DNA of 20,342 bases from a virus. Both the position numbers and the translations under genes were made by a program. Under the pieces are notes generated by a model, which was not told where the DNA came from, did not search any database, and saw nothing but the letters and a program-made list of their open reading frames with translations. How positions within the stretch are numbered: position 1 is the first letter of the stretch; each line of letters begins with the position of its first letter. The stretch lies in the IMG/VR virus record IMGVR_UViG_3300045456_000003, positions 1 to 20,342 of that record, one strand, 5' to 3'. Below, piece by piece: positions 8,407 through 16,112 of this stretch.

Positions 8407-9534
8407 TCACACCTGTGTAGCGTCTTGTGGAATATTCAACCCGTGCCTAAACACTTCGCATTTTTGATAGAGGTTGATGCCTACCACATAGGTTACTTTT
8501 CCAGTGAGAAGAAACTTCCCGCTGTAAGACTCTACGCCGTCTAGTCCAGGCTTAGCAAGCTCGCAGTTCACTACGTCTAACAACTGAGCTGTCACAGGAC
8601 GAGGGGTAACGAATTCAAGACCAAACGTGTAGAGATTAGACAGACGCCTGTTCTGGTATAGAGCTCTTTCGTAGTTCTCACTGACATTCCCTACGTCAAT
8701 GGGCGAGAAGACAACCTTGTTCTGTCCAATACCTGACTGGATAGACTGAGACATCATTAGTTTCTGCGTGTTCTTAACAAGCCTTAGGTCTTTCAGACTG
8801 ACAGCATTCTGACTCAAGAAGCTTTGAACAACACGCATCTCTTTGTAGCCTGATGCAGAGTTGAAGAAGCCAGACTTGTTTAGCACGTTGAAGTCCGTTA
8901 TGACCGTCTGCACGTCTGAATTGTCTTTGTTTGAGAAGAACTGGACAGGATTGCCTTGAAGTACGCGACTGACGTCTCTATACCTCATTTGCTTGTTGGT
9001 TGTGATCGCCATTTGACAACAGCTAGTGTCACTCACCCAACCGTGTTCCGAAATCTCTCTAGCAAATTCAGCATAGCGAATGTTAGCAGGCATCCACAAT
9101 TGAGAGTCAGCAGTTATTAGGCCGTCGTAAGTCAGTCCAGTAGCTCTAGCTATCTGCTCTAAAGCCAAGCTTACTGAACCTCTCAATGGGGTACTTGTAG
9201 ACTCTGTCCAGTAGCGGGGTACGTCCAAGTACCCTTGAACTGTGTAGCGTACTGTGCCTTGTGAGAGGTCTTCCTTGAAACCAAATAGTCTGAAGTAGTA
9301 GACAGACCGTGTCTTCTCGGCTTCTATAGTCACTTCTATAGGCGCGCCGTCTAACAAAAGGGTGTTGCGGGTCAAAAACTTGGTAGCATCCTTAATCGTC
9401 AACGTGAGCATCGGAACGTAGATCCTCACGTTCTCTACAATGTGGATGCTCTCAATCAAGTTATCTTCAAGTGGGATATCGACACCACTTATTCTAAGCT
9501 GCAAATACAGCCTGTCACGTACACCAAAAGCCAT
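8407..9534 (-). CDS. Baseplate hub protein, gp27/gpD-like
   Basis: A 375-residue protein in the usual slot immediately before the spike. The N-terminus (residues 5-115) has LRISGVDIPLEDNLIESIHI, then a tube-like beta fold with YYFRLFGFKEDLS and VRYTVQGYLD. Residues 115-150 carry a serine/threonine-rich turn and SLALEQIARATGL, the helix that recurs in late-control gpD/gp27 proteins. The C-terminal half (YTFGLEFVTPRPV, LLDVVNCELAKPG, FLLTGKVTYVV) fits the second beta-barrel, where D-V-V-x-x-E/x-x-P-G patterns are common. The trimer links the tube to the spike. The start ATG at 9534 is 1 base after the gp53-like stop, without a strong ribosome site, suggesting translational coupling. Confidence 0.78.
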   Translation of the reverse strand: MAFGVRDRLYLQLRISGVDIPLEDNLIESIHIVENVRIYVPMLTLTIKDATKFLTRNTLLLDGAPIEVTIEAEKTRSVYYFRLFGFKEDLSQGTVRYTVQGYLDVPRYWTESTSTPLRGSVSLALEQIARATGLTYDGLITADSQLWMPANIRYAEFAREISEHGWVSDTSCCQMAITTNKQMRYRDVSRVLQGNPVQFFSNKDNSDVQTVITDFNVLNKSGFFNSASGYKEMRVVQSFLSQNAVSLKDLRLVKNTQKLMMSQSIQSGIGQNKVVFSPIDVGNVSENYERALYQNRRLSNLYTFGLEFVTPRPVTAQLLDVVNCELAKPGLDGVESYSGKFLLTGKVTYVVGINLYQKCEVFRHGLNIPQDATQV

Positions 9535-9535
9535 C

Positions 9536-9886
9536 TTAGATCGTCACGACGGACGCCGCTAGTTGCTGTGTGTCTTGAGAGGACAGGAGAGCGTTTATGT
9601 CTGCTAAGGTAGGAAGCTGAATCACCATACCAGGCTCAAACCCGCTTATGGGGTCTATGATCCCGTTATACAGACAGATGACCCACCAATAACCTCTATC
9701 GCCGTAGAATTGAAATGCCAAACCTGGAGCGTTTGCCCTGTCCTTTGTAGATATGACGTAGCTTTGATTTGCTGGTAGTATGAATCTCAAGTTCTTGTAC
9801 TTTGCAGACAAGTAATCAAGAGTCTCTCGTTGAGCTTGCCCACGTTTCAAATAAGTGCGTCTTTTTAGATCAAGAACAGTAGCCAT
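9536..9886 (-). CDS. Baseplate wedge protein, gp53/LysM-like
   Basis: A 116-residue protein. The core FYGDRGYWWVICLYNGIIDP followed by GFEPGMVIQLP matches the gp53-like/LysM baseplate pattern: an aromatic RYWW-V-I stretch, an N-G-I-x-D-P turn and a final PG-x-x-(L/I)-x-(I/L)-P strand. In T4, gp53 bridges wedges around the hub; in P2-like tails a LysM protein sits in the same place. ATG at 9886 is preceded by GAGAGG with a 6-base spacer overlapping the TAA of the previous gene. No peptidoglycan-cutting residues are visible, so a structural role is meant. Confidence 0.8.
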   Translation of the reverse strand: MATVLDLKRRTYLKRGQAQRETLDYLSAKYKNLRFILPANQSYVISTKDRANAPGLAFQFYGDRGYWWVICLYNGIIDPISGFEPGMVIQLPTLADINALLSSQDTQQLAASVVTI

Positions 9887-9888
9887 TG

Positions 9889-10815
9889 TTAACCTCTCGC
9901 ACGGGTCTTCAGGTTAGACGAGGCAGGGAACATGATAGATATGTCTCTATCCGTAGGCACGTAGAACGTTCTGAAGTTGATGTTGACTGTAGCTCTCATT
10001 GGATTCTTGTCTCTAGACAGAACTACGTCATACGTAGGATTCACGTCTGTGATAACTACTGAAGGGAAATACAAGAACTGCCCTAGGTACAATGAGATGT
10101 TGTTCTTAACTGAAGCAACTATCGCCTTTGATACTGCCTGTGCGCCTTCATTTGCAGTGTTCAGTGCTTGTTGAACAAAACCAGTAGGGTTAGAGAAAGC
10201 TTCTCTTGCTGAGTTCAACATCTGAGCTGGGTTAGAGATGTTAGACGTCGTTGTTGACAACAGCTGATTCAAGACCTGTCCGCCGTTCTCTCTAGCGTTA
10301 GAGGCTAGTCTATTCAGGTCAATGCGAGGGCCAGGTGCCTCTAGAAGACCGCCTCCTTCTGGATCTTTAGGCATAGTCAAGCTGAACAGCTTTTTGATCG
10401 GTTCCATCACATCGTAAGCCGCAGAGGAATCTGCTTGAAAGATCAAAGGCAAACTGAACTCAATGAATGCTCCACCTTGCCAAATTTGAGCTGTTAGAGC
10501 TTGTGTAGTCAGGTTAACGCCTAAGAACCGCGCAACAGCTCCAAGGTTCTCATTGACTTGATTCAAACCTTGAGCAAAAGGAGCTTCGTATGTTGCGTTT
10601 ACATCCATTGCCAGTGTCTCTGGCATCCAAGCTTCTACGATAATTCCAGTCTCGTCTTCATAGACATGTTCTTGTGCGACTATGTAGGCTTTGTACGCTA
10701 GCTCTTTGATAGTTTGAGGGTTGTCTAGACTAGCCTCGTCAATGATGTTTCTTTCAAGAAGAACTTGAGTTAGAGGCTTGTTTAGTCTCTGACCAAATGT
10801 GGTAGGTGACGACAT
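9889..10815 (-). CDS. Tail tube/baseplate junction-like protein
   Basis: A 308-residue protein not assigned with certainty. The N-terminal 60 residues are helical (PLTQVLLERNIIDEA). A beta-rich first part includes IIVEAWMPETLAMDVNATYEAPF and IWQGGAFIEFSLPLIFQAD. A low-complexity helical stretch (about 170-235) is followed by a C-terminal beta part with YFPSVVITDVNPTYD and PMRATVNINFRTFYVPTDRDI. The beginning and end look like the two halves of a split tube-fold domain, as in proteins between the tube and hub (T4 gp48/gp54 type). The position, between the tape measure/transglycosylase pair and the gp53/gp27 genes, agrees with this. ATG at 10815 has AGGA with a 6-base spacer. Alternative: a hub accessory protein. 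Confidence 0.55.
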   Translation of the reverse strand: MSSPTTFGQRLNKPLTQVLLERNIIDEASLDNPQTIKELAYKAYIVAQEHVYEDETGIIVEAWMPETLAMDVNATYEAPFAQGLNQVNENLGAVARFLGVNLTTQALTAQIWQGGAFIEFSLPLIFQADSSAAYDVMEPIKKLFSLTMPKDPEGGGLLEAPGPRIDLNRLASNARENGGQVLNQLLSTTTSNISNPAQMLNSAREAFSNPTGFVQQALNTANEGAQAVSKAIVASVKNNISLYLGQFLYFPSVVITDVNPTYDVVLSRDKNPMRATVNINFRTFYVPTDRDISIMFPASSNLKTRARG

Positions 10816-10818
10816 GAC

Positions 10819-12051
10819 TTATCCTGGTAGTGCTAACAAACGGCCACTCTTATCTCGAATGAACTCAGAAATCTGGACTTGAGTCTTTTCCTTGCCTTCT
10901 AGCAAGGAACTAGTAGTCTCTTCTACCGCTGACTCAGACACTGACTGCGGCGGAGCTTGTAGCTTAGGCTGTGTTTCGGAGACTTGCTGTTGAACAGGGC
11001 TAGCTTTAGCATTGACCACACCGGGTGACACAGTTCCTTTAGGCGGAGATACTGAGCTTGAACCAACTGGAGTAACGACAGACGCTTGGGTTGATGAGAC
11101 TGACCTGTTCTGCGCTGCTGTGTAGTAAGAGGTAATGCGTCCTGACACCTTAGCGAATGTGTCAGCTAAGCTAAGTTCTTTCCCATTCTCATAGAAGACG
11201 TTCTTGTTAGCTTGAGCCGCACGTGGGAACATAGAAGCAGCGCTAGCGTTTGGGTCTTTGTTCATAGCTCGTATGAACTTGATAGCTCCAGTAGGACCCA
11301 AGAAGTAAGCTAAGTAGACTTCTCCTATAGAAGGCTCTTTTCCAAGAGCCGTCTTCAAGGTGCGTATGAGTCTTCCCAAGTACATAGCAGCAACTGTTGC
11401 AGCCTTCTCAGGGTCTTCTCTATCTTGCAAAGAGTAGCCTAGCTCTGGAAACACTTTCTTGACTAGCCACTTCCATGTGCTTGGTATGAACTGAAAGAGG
11501 CCTACTGCGTTAGAAGTAGACGCTTTAACTCCTGGTCTAAACGAAGACTCTGAACCAGCAAGAGCGTACAGCATTGAGTACTGAACGTTCTTAGTAGCTG
11601 CGACTTTCCTGAGTACGTTGTCTATTTGTTCTGTTGGAGTAGCTAGAGACTTGTCTATCACCACAGGAGAGGTTACACCCTTATTCATTAGCCTTGTTAT
11701 CTCTGTCGTGTCTTCTCGGTAGGGTTCTAGAGCAACTTCAGACGTAGCAGGTGCTTCTGTCTGGAACATCTCTTTGAAGAACGAGCTGATTCGAGAACCC
11801 CAGGGCTCTTCGTCTACTTTAGTCTCTGCTACTGATTCTTCTACTTCCTTTAGTACCTTCTCACCTTCGTCTTTAGTCTCTAGCGCGTTCTTGATGAGAA
11901 AATACAGAACAGGGCCAGACGCTAGTCCAACTAACGTAGGCCCTGCAAACATAGCGTTTCGTCTTTTTCGGCGTCTAGACACTAGTGCCTGGACTGACCT
12001 ATTGTCTGCTTGCATGACCTCCAGAAGTACTTCTGCGGTCGAAACTGTCAT
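10819..12051 (-). CDS. Membrane-anchored lytic transglycosylase (GH23/SLT)
   Basis: A 410-residue protein. Residues 24-32 are strongly basic (SRRRKRRN), followed by a predicted membrane segment of about 20 residues (34-55). The transglycosylase domain spans about 140-310: YALAGSESSF with catalytic glutamate E168, NAVGLFQFIPSTW (181-193), and AYFLGPTGA (248-256), in the order typical of Slt/GH23 enzymes that cleave the MurNAc-GlcNAc bond with 1,6-anhydro product. The final 100 residues are a serine/proline/glutamine-rich linker. It overlaps the tape measure by ATGA at 12048-12051, with GGAG 7 bases upstream. With a hydrolase in the tape measure as well, it probably cuts the wall during DNA entry; a positively charged anchor before the membrane segment suggests insertion in a bacterial membrane. 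A host-lysis role is less likely in this position. Confidence 0.85.
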   Translation of the reverse strand: MTVSTAEVLLEVMQADNRSVQALVSRRRKRRNAMFAGPTLVGLASGPVLYFLIKNALETKDEGEKVLKEVEESVAETKVDEEPWGSRISSFFKEMFQTEAPATSEVALEPYREDTTEITRLMNKGVTSPVVIDKSLATPTEQIDNVLRKVAATKNVQYSMLYALAGSESSFRPGVKASTSNAVGLFQFIPSTWKWLVKKVFPELGYSLQDREDPEKAATVAAMYLGRLIRTLKTALGKEPSIGEVYLAYFLGPTGAIKFIRAMNKDPNASAASMFPRAAQANKNVFYENGKELSLADTFAKVSGRITSYYTAAQNRSVSSTQASVVTPVGSSSVSPPKGTVSPGVVNAKASPVQQQVSETQPKLQAPPQSVSESAVEETTSSLLEGKEKTQVQISEFIRDKSGRLLALPG

Positions 12052-14177
12052 GCGGCTACTCCAATATTCATCGCCAGCATTAGACCATCAGACATGTGGT
12101 AAGTTGGTATGTCTGAGACGCTTACTTTTGTTGATGGTTGCATTGTTCCACCTCCTTTAGCTGAAGCAGCACTACCTACGGTGTTAGCAGCAGACGTCGG
12201 AGTAGAACTAGGAACTGACGAAGCAGGAGTGATGTCTTGAGACACAGGAGAGGCCTTAGCACCTTGATTAACAGGTCCATCAGCTGAGTATATACCTGCC
12301 TTAGCAGCCGCTAAGGTCATACCTGCAGGTTGAATGTGCCAAGGCTCTTTTGAGATCGGTCTAGAGAACCCGTATTTGTTCAGTAATCCTAGCTTTGCGA
12401 GTTCATTGCCTTGTGCAGAGTTAGTGTCAAAAGCAAAGCCGTACTCGTGTAGTGATCTGCCAGGAGGTGCAGCTTGACCCTTCGGTAGTGTCCTATAGAG
12501 ATGTGCTTGATGTTCTGGCGACCTGTAAGCGCTGTTGATGTTCAAACGCTTTCCTGTCAGCTGGTAGTATTCTTGGGCCATTCCTACCATGTTCTTCTGC
12601 ATCTCAGGATTTAGTCCGTCAACGTTTACGTTTCCGCTCTTGTTGAACAGAGAACCCATCCAGTCTGAGACGCGCTCACTTACTGACTTAGGTTTAGGCA
12701 TGCCTGGATTGACAAACCCTCGACCACCACCTGCACCACCTAATGACGTAGCTGTAGAAGGGGCTACGTTACTGATTCCTACTCCAACAGCTTGAGACGC
12801 AGAAGACACAGCACCTGAAGCAGACTTCATCACACTGCCAGCAACGTCTTTACCAGACGATATCCAGCTACTAGCTCTGTCAATGGCTGCGTTCTTTGCT
12901 CTACCAATTGCGTCTACTGCGCTTTGGTATGTGTCTTGCCCCTTCTTAAGAGCATCGTCTATTGATTGTTGAAGGCCTGTTCTTCCTGTGTTTGGATCTT
13001 TCAGGAAGAAGTAGTCAATCGCTTTAGACAAGGGCTTCTCAATGAAGGAGTAGATCTTGTCTCCAATGAACTTTCCTCCTTGGAAGGCTCCCCACAAAGC
13101 ACCTAGAGGGCCTAAGATTCTCGCAGCTCCCTTTAGCAGTCCTGCTAAGATAGGCAAGCCTTTACCAAAGATGCCAGTGAACTTTCCAAAGAGCCCTCTT
13201 ATCAAACCACCTGCACCAAAGAAGCTGCCTAGAGTGCTTAATATGCTTCCAAGCATTGAAGAGTCTTTGCTTGACCCTTTCTCCTGCTTGTCCATAGAAC
13301 GCATCATTCGTCTTTGGAACAAACGAGTGTGGGCTACGTACTCAGAGAATCTTTCGGCAATAGACTGGCTACTTGAACCTCCAGCAAGCATCTCCTCAGG
13401 AGACTTGCTAACAGCACGCATCGCCGCGATTGTCTTCCCAACGTACTTTGCGCCCCTGATACCTGCTCCAATACCAGCTGCCCCAAGACCTACGCCTCTA
13501 ATCAGGTTACCTACAGTGAGAGGGCCGAAGCCTAGTTTGTCAGCAACAGACATGCCCTTGTTCACAAACCAACGGGCAGCGCTTCTTCCTAGGCGACGAA
13601 TGTCTTCACGTTGTTCTTTAAGGAACCGGCGAGCTTCATCTTGGTGACGCAGGATCTTGTTGAGTATCTCATCTTGTCCATCGAAAGACTCAGCTAGGTC
13701 AGTTGGAAGATTTTCCAACTTTGCCTGAGCGTCTGCGACGTCTTTCAACATGGAGTTGATATCGTCTAAGGACTCTAGATTTTTAGTAGCTGTCAGCAGC
13801 TTTTCTAGCTGTCTCTCTGACGACATGAGGGTAGTCAATACGTCTTGCGAGAGGTCTTTCTTCAGCATCTGAGCACGGATAGCACTCAGCTTGAACAAGA
13901 TGTCGGCTTGTATTCTCTTAGAGTCTATGAGATTTTGAACTGACTTTTTACTCTCACGTTCAACTCTACGCAGTTCGGTCTTAGCTTCAGCAATAGACTT
14001 CAAGAGGATAGCGCGAGCTTCTCTCGAAAGACCCGGAGCTGTTAGCTGCCTGGTTAGTTGATTGAGGTTCTCGCGTGCAATCGAAAGAGGAGAGTTTAGA
14101 GACGCGAGCTCTTCAAAAGACCCACTCCACTTTCTGAATGGGTCCCGTAGACCTTCCTCTAGAGGTTTCTTAGCCAT
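12048..14177 (-). CDS. Tape measure protein with M15 peptidase domain
   Basis: A 709-residue protein. Residues 20-200 are long charged helices (coiled coil), followed by glycine/alanine-rich hydrophobic stretches at about 214-250 and 305-375, which in tape measures are thought to enter the host membrane. Residues 505-625 form a D-Ala-D-Ala carboxypeptidase/endolysin-like M15 domain: LNINSAYRS, SLHEYGFAFD with metal ligands H577 and D584, and EPWHIQ with catalytic E611 and ligand H614. Such peptidases cleave peptidoglycan stem peptides. The C-terminus is low-complexity. At about 1.5 angstroms per residue, 709 residues would span at most about 106 nm (inference), less if the peptidase is outside the helical span. 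The ribosome site is weak (AGG 11 bases or more away) and the ATG lies inside the end of the frameshift extension, pointing to coupled translation. Confidence 0.88.
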   Translation of the reverse strand: MAKKPLEEGLRDPFRKWSGSFEELASLNSPLSIARENLNQLTRQLTAPGLSREARAILLKSIAEAKTELRRVERESKKSVQNLIDSKRIQADILFKLSAIRAQMLKKDLSQDVLTTLMSSERQLEKLLTATKNLESLDDINSMLKDVADAQAKLENLPTDLAESFDGQDEILNKILRHQDEARRFLKEQREDIRRLGRSAARWFVNKGMSVADKLGFGPLTVGNLIRGVGLGAAGIGAGIRGAKYVGKTIAAMRAVSKSPEEMLAGGSSSQSIAERFSEYVAHTRLFQRRMMRSMDKQEKGSSKDSSMLGSILSTLGSFFGAGGLIRGLFGKFTGIFGKGLPILAGLLKGAARILGPLGALWGAFQGGKFIGDKIYSFIEKPLSKAIDYFFLKDPNTGRTGLQQSIDDALKKGQDTYQSAVDAIGRAKNAAIDRASSWISSGKDVAGSVMKSASGAVSSASQAVGVGISNVAPSTATSLGGAGGGRGFVNPGMPKPKSVSERVSDWMGSLFNKSGNVNVDGLNPEMQKNMVGMAQEYYQLTGKRLNINSAYRSPEHQAHLYRTLPKGQAAPPGRSLHEYGFAFDTNSAQGNELAKLGLLNKYGFSRPISKEPWHIQPAGMTLAAAKAGIYSADGPVNQGAKASPVSQDITPASSVPSSTPTSAANTVGSAASAKGGGTMQPSTKVSVSDIPTYHMSDGLMLAMNIGVAA

Positions 14178-14391
14178 AAGCTGTTCTACCTACTTGTTGG
14201 AGACCTTTTGCTTGTGCGTTTGCATTCTTAACAAACCGCGCTTCAACTTTGTCTGATAGGTACATCAACATCCGTAACTCCAAGGACATTGGAAGAAGGA
14301 CACCTGTCTCTACCATGACTTTGTCTATGCGGTTTAGCAAGTTCTCTTCGTCAACGTAATTGAAGAAACGTGAGCGCGTCGAACGAGATAT
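14170..14391 (-). CDS. Probable +1 frameshift extension of the tail assembly chaperone
   Basis: The +1 frame relative to the chaperone is open from 14391 to a TAA at 14170-14172, filling the gap before the tape measure. If the shift occurs at UUU-C (14368-14365), it adds 64 residues, giving about 375 in total. The added part begins FNYVDEENLLNRIDKV and continues through LLPMSLELRML to a basic, alanine-rich end. It looks like real protein: helical, no rare residues, and ending in an 8-base overlap with the tape-measure ATG (ATGGCTAA). It lacks a convincing start of its own; the first ATG (about 48 residues from the end) has no Shine-Dalgarno sequence. This arrangement matches the G/GT-type chaperone pair that precedes tape measures. 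A sequencing indel is the main alternative. Confidence 0.65.
   Translation of the reverse strand: MSRSTRSRFFNYVDEENLLNRIDKVMVETGVLLPMSLELRMLMYLSDKVEARFVKNANAQAKGLQQVGRTAYG
14350..14368 (-). promoter_or_regulatory. Candidate +1 frameshift sites in chaperone mRNA
   Basis: The shift must happen before the zero-frame UGA (14353-14351) and after the +1-frame UGA at 14394-14392. Two candidates lie in this window. One is UUU-C at 14368-14365, where the phenylalanine tRNA can re-pair from UUU to UUC. The other is CGU-UGA-C at 14356-14350, which resembles the prfB recoding site in having a UGA followed by C; however, the tRNA would re-pair poorly on GUU. I see no prfB-like Shine-Dalgarno stimulator just upstream. 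The UUU-C site fits re-pairing best. Confidence 0.4.
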
Positions 14392-15298
14392 TCACTCTCG
14401 TAGACGCGCCACACTCCTTGCATCGAATATTAGCAAACTCACTGACGCCGTAGTCAGTGACGTCTTGACTGTATGCTTCAAGCATTGCCAAGTCGTCTGT
14501 GCTCATCTGCTCGACAATAGAGCAGCGTTCTTTGAGGGTAGTGCGTCCTGGAAGAGGCTTAAGGAAAGCTGCTCGTCCAGCTAGCCAGCTAAACTCAGGT
14601 GCCCCATCTTCAGACTCAATGACGTATTCAGCTACTTCAACTACGTCTCGCATAGTCTCAAAGCCTAACTGATAGCGTTCATCTAGCTCTTTGTATGGAG
14701 TAAGGTCTAGCGTCTTCAGATTCTTAGTCTCTAAGGTTGTGTTGTTCAACAACTCCTTCATGTGAAGCGTCTCTTTTTCTTTCTTGACGATGTTACCTGT
14801 CCCGTCGTCTACGCCTTCAGTCACTTGAAGGTTGTGTGTCAGGTCCTGACAGTACGCTTCAATCATCATTGGATTCTTAGGGAACGAGTTCACCCGATGC
14901 CAATACATCAGGTAGTAAAAGTCCCCAGGTTGTAGATCGAAGGCCGACACACCGTCGCCTAGAGTAGAGCTGATAGCTTCTACAATGTACTTCAACCGCT
15001 CTTCCTTAAACGCTCTATTGAACTTTGCAATGTGAAGACCTCTTAGCGGTGACACTGAGAGAGTCTTGAAAGGATAGAGTTGAAAGTTCGAAGGTAGGTC
15101 AACAGAGAAGAACTCTGCGCTCGTCTCACTAGTAGGCTTTTGGGAGTGGTAGTCAGGGTGACTGGGAGGTAAACTAGACTGAGTAGGCCTCGAAGGTTGA
15201 GCTTGAGGACGCTTGAACTCAAAAGACTGAGTGGATACGGTTTCAATGACCTTAGGGGCACCGTTTCCAGCTCTTTTTGAAGGAGATGGTATTTGCAT
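14351..15298 (-). CDS. Tail assembly chaperone / gp26-like baseplate protein
   Basis: A 315-residue zero-frame product located between the tube genes and the tape measure, the normal slot of tail assembly chaperones. The first 80 residues are proline/serine-rich and probably flexible. Residues 80-150 hold FQLYPFKTLSVSPLRGLHIA, a helical stretch and GDFYYLMYWHRVNSFP, which resembles the core of T4 gp26/gp51-type baseplate-assembly proteins found in many large phages. A Cys-x-x-Cys pair (C293, C296, CKECG) lies near the end, as in the zinc-knuckle tails of that group, and the zero frame stops only 19 residues later. The extension at 14170-14391 would complete it. ATG at 15298 has GAGGT 8 bases upstream. 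Chaperones of this kind coat the tape measure before tube polymerisation; naming it a chaperone rests on position and the frameshift. Confidence 0.68.
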   Translation of the reverse strand: MQIPSPSKRAGNGAPKVIETVSTQSFEFKRPQAQPSRPTQSSLPPSHPDYHSQKPTSETSAEFFSVDLPSNFQLYPFKTLSVSPLRGLHIAKFNRAFKEERLKYIVEAISSTLGDGVSAFDLQPGDFYYLMYWHRVNSFPKNPMMIEAYCQDLTHNLQVTEGVDDGTGNIVKKEKETLHMKELLNNTTLETKNLKTLDLTPYKELDERYQLGFETMRDVVEVAEYVIESEDGAPEFSWLAGRAAFLKPLPGRTTLKERCSIVEQMSTDDLAMLEAYSQDVTDYGVSEFANIRCKECGASTRVNISFDALTFLQLR

Positions 15299-15319
15299 TT
15301 TTGAAGACCTCGGAGGTAG

Positions 15320-16102
15320 TTACCTAGCTAGCAGCGCTGTTGCCGTCGAGAAAACGTCCGGGAACGCTGAAGGTAACCTAGAAAGTGAAGCAGGGAAGCC
15401 TCTGCCTATGTTGTTCACTACGGATGGTATTTGACCCGGAGAGAACTTGCCAAACTTGAGTCTTACTTCGTCAACACTGAAGGTAACATTTGGATTCACG
15501 CGTCCTGTGTTACCTGAAGTGACCGTGACATTGTCTATGTTCTGAGGCCAGCAGCCTGTGTACTCATAGATCATCACAGTCAGCTGTGCTGAATCTAGGG
15601 TGACGATGGTGATTGGTTGTTTGTATTCTCTTGGATGGTTGTAAAGACCTGTATCTCTGTCTATGATCATAGACTGCCATGCATACAGGTAGTTCATCGC
15701 CTTTCCATCAACGTCCTCATACAACTTGATCGATAGCGTATTTAAGTTGTAGTGGTTAGGAAAGTGAAAGTTCTTACCTGCTCTATAGACAGACGTCTGA
15801 TCAAATTCTACGTTTGGTAGAACCACCTCTTCAACGTAAGACCAAGGAAGTACAGTGTCTGCGTTGATTATTGGAAGGTCACAATACCAGTAGATGTCTA
15901 ACAGAGGGTCAGGCCGCGCATTTGCCGCCGCTAGCCAATCTCGAGGCCCAGGTGGATTCACAGGGCCAAACGAAGGATTAGCAGCAGAGTTAGCAACACG
16001 GCGGGCAAGTCGCTCTGCCAAATCGACAAAGCTACCTACCCGCCCGCTGAGTCTCTGCTTTGCTAAACCAGCAGCGGCTCCTAACACATTTGCTAGGGCC
16101 AC
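15320..16102 (-). CDS. Second tail-tube-fold protein (tube paralogue)
   Basis: A 260-residue protein starting with GTG at 16102; the preceding TAAGGAG, 7 bases upstream, overlaps the stop of the tube gene. The first 45 residues are alanine/arginine-rich and helical. From residue 60, the PDPLLDIYWYCDLP motif matches PDPLFTYNWDLIIP at the start of the 168-residue tube protein. The later strands (VLPNVEFDQTSVYRAGKNFHFP, LNTLSIKLYEDVDGKAMNYLYAWQSMI, VTFSVDEVRLKFGKF) follow the gp19-like tube order, with the LYEDxxxxxxNYLYAW helix typical of the family. The protein is about 90 residues longer than the tube, including the N-terminal arm and a C-terminal tail. It may cap or start the tube, or form a second tube type; which of these is unknown. 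Confidence 0.7.
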   Translation of the reverse strand: MALANVLGAAAGLAKQRLSGRVGSFVDLAERLARRVANSAANPSFGPVNPPGPRDWLAAANARPDPLLDIYWYCDLPIINADTVLPWSYVEEVVLPNVEFDQTSVYRAGKNFHFPNHYNLNTLSIKLYEDVDGKAMNYLYAWQSMIIDRDTGLYNHPREYKQPITIVTLDSAQLTVMIYEYTGCWPQNIDNVTVTSGNTGRVNPNVTFSVDEVRLKFGKFSPGQIPSVVNNIGRGFPASLSRLPSAFPDVFSTATALLAR

Positions 16103-16112
16103 TACTTACTCC

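Noticed and set aside
11774-12160. Plus-strand open frame (128 codons) across the tape measure/transglycosylase junction
   Set aside because: Both sense-strand genes have clear domains here. The product is serine-rich low-complexity sequence with no start signal.
13057-13647. Long plus-strand open frame (196 codons)
   Set aside because: It lies antiparallel inside the tape-measure gene, is proline/lysine-rich without a fold pattern, has no ribosome site and fits no gene order. It is a shadow of the coding strand.
15043-15261. Second minus-strand open frame (72 codons) inside the chaperone gene
   Set aside because: It is in another frame of a well-supported gene; it is leucine/serine-rich, with no ribosome site and no continuation.
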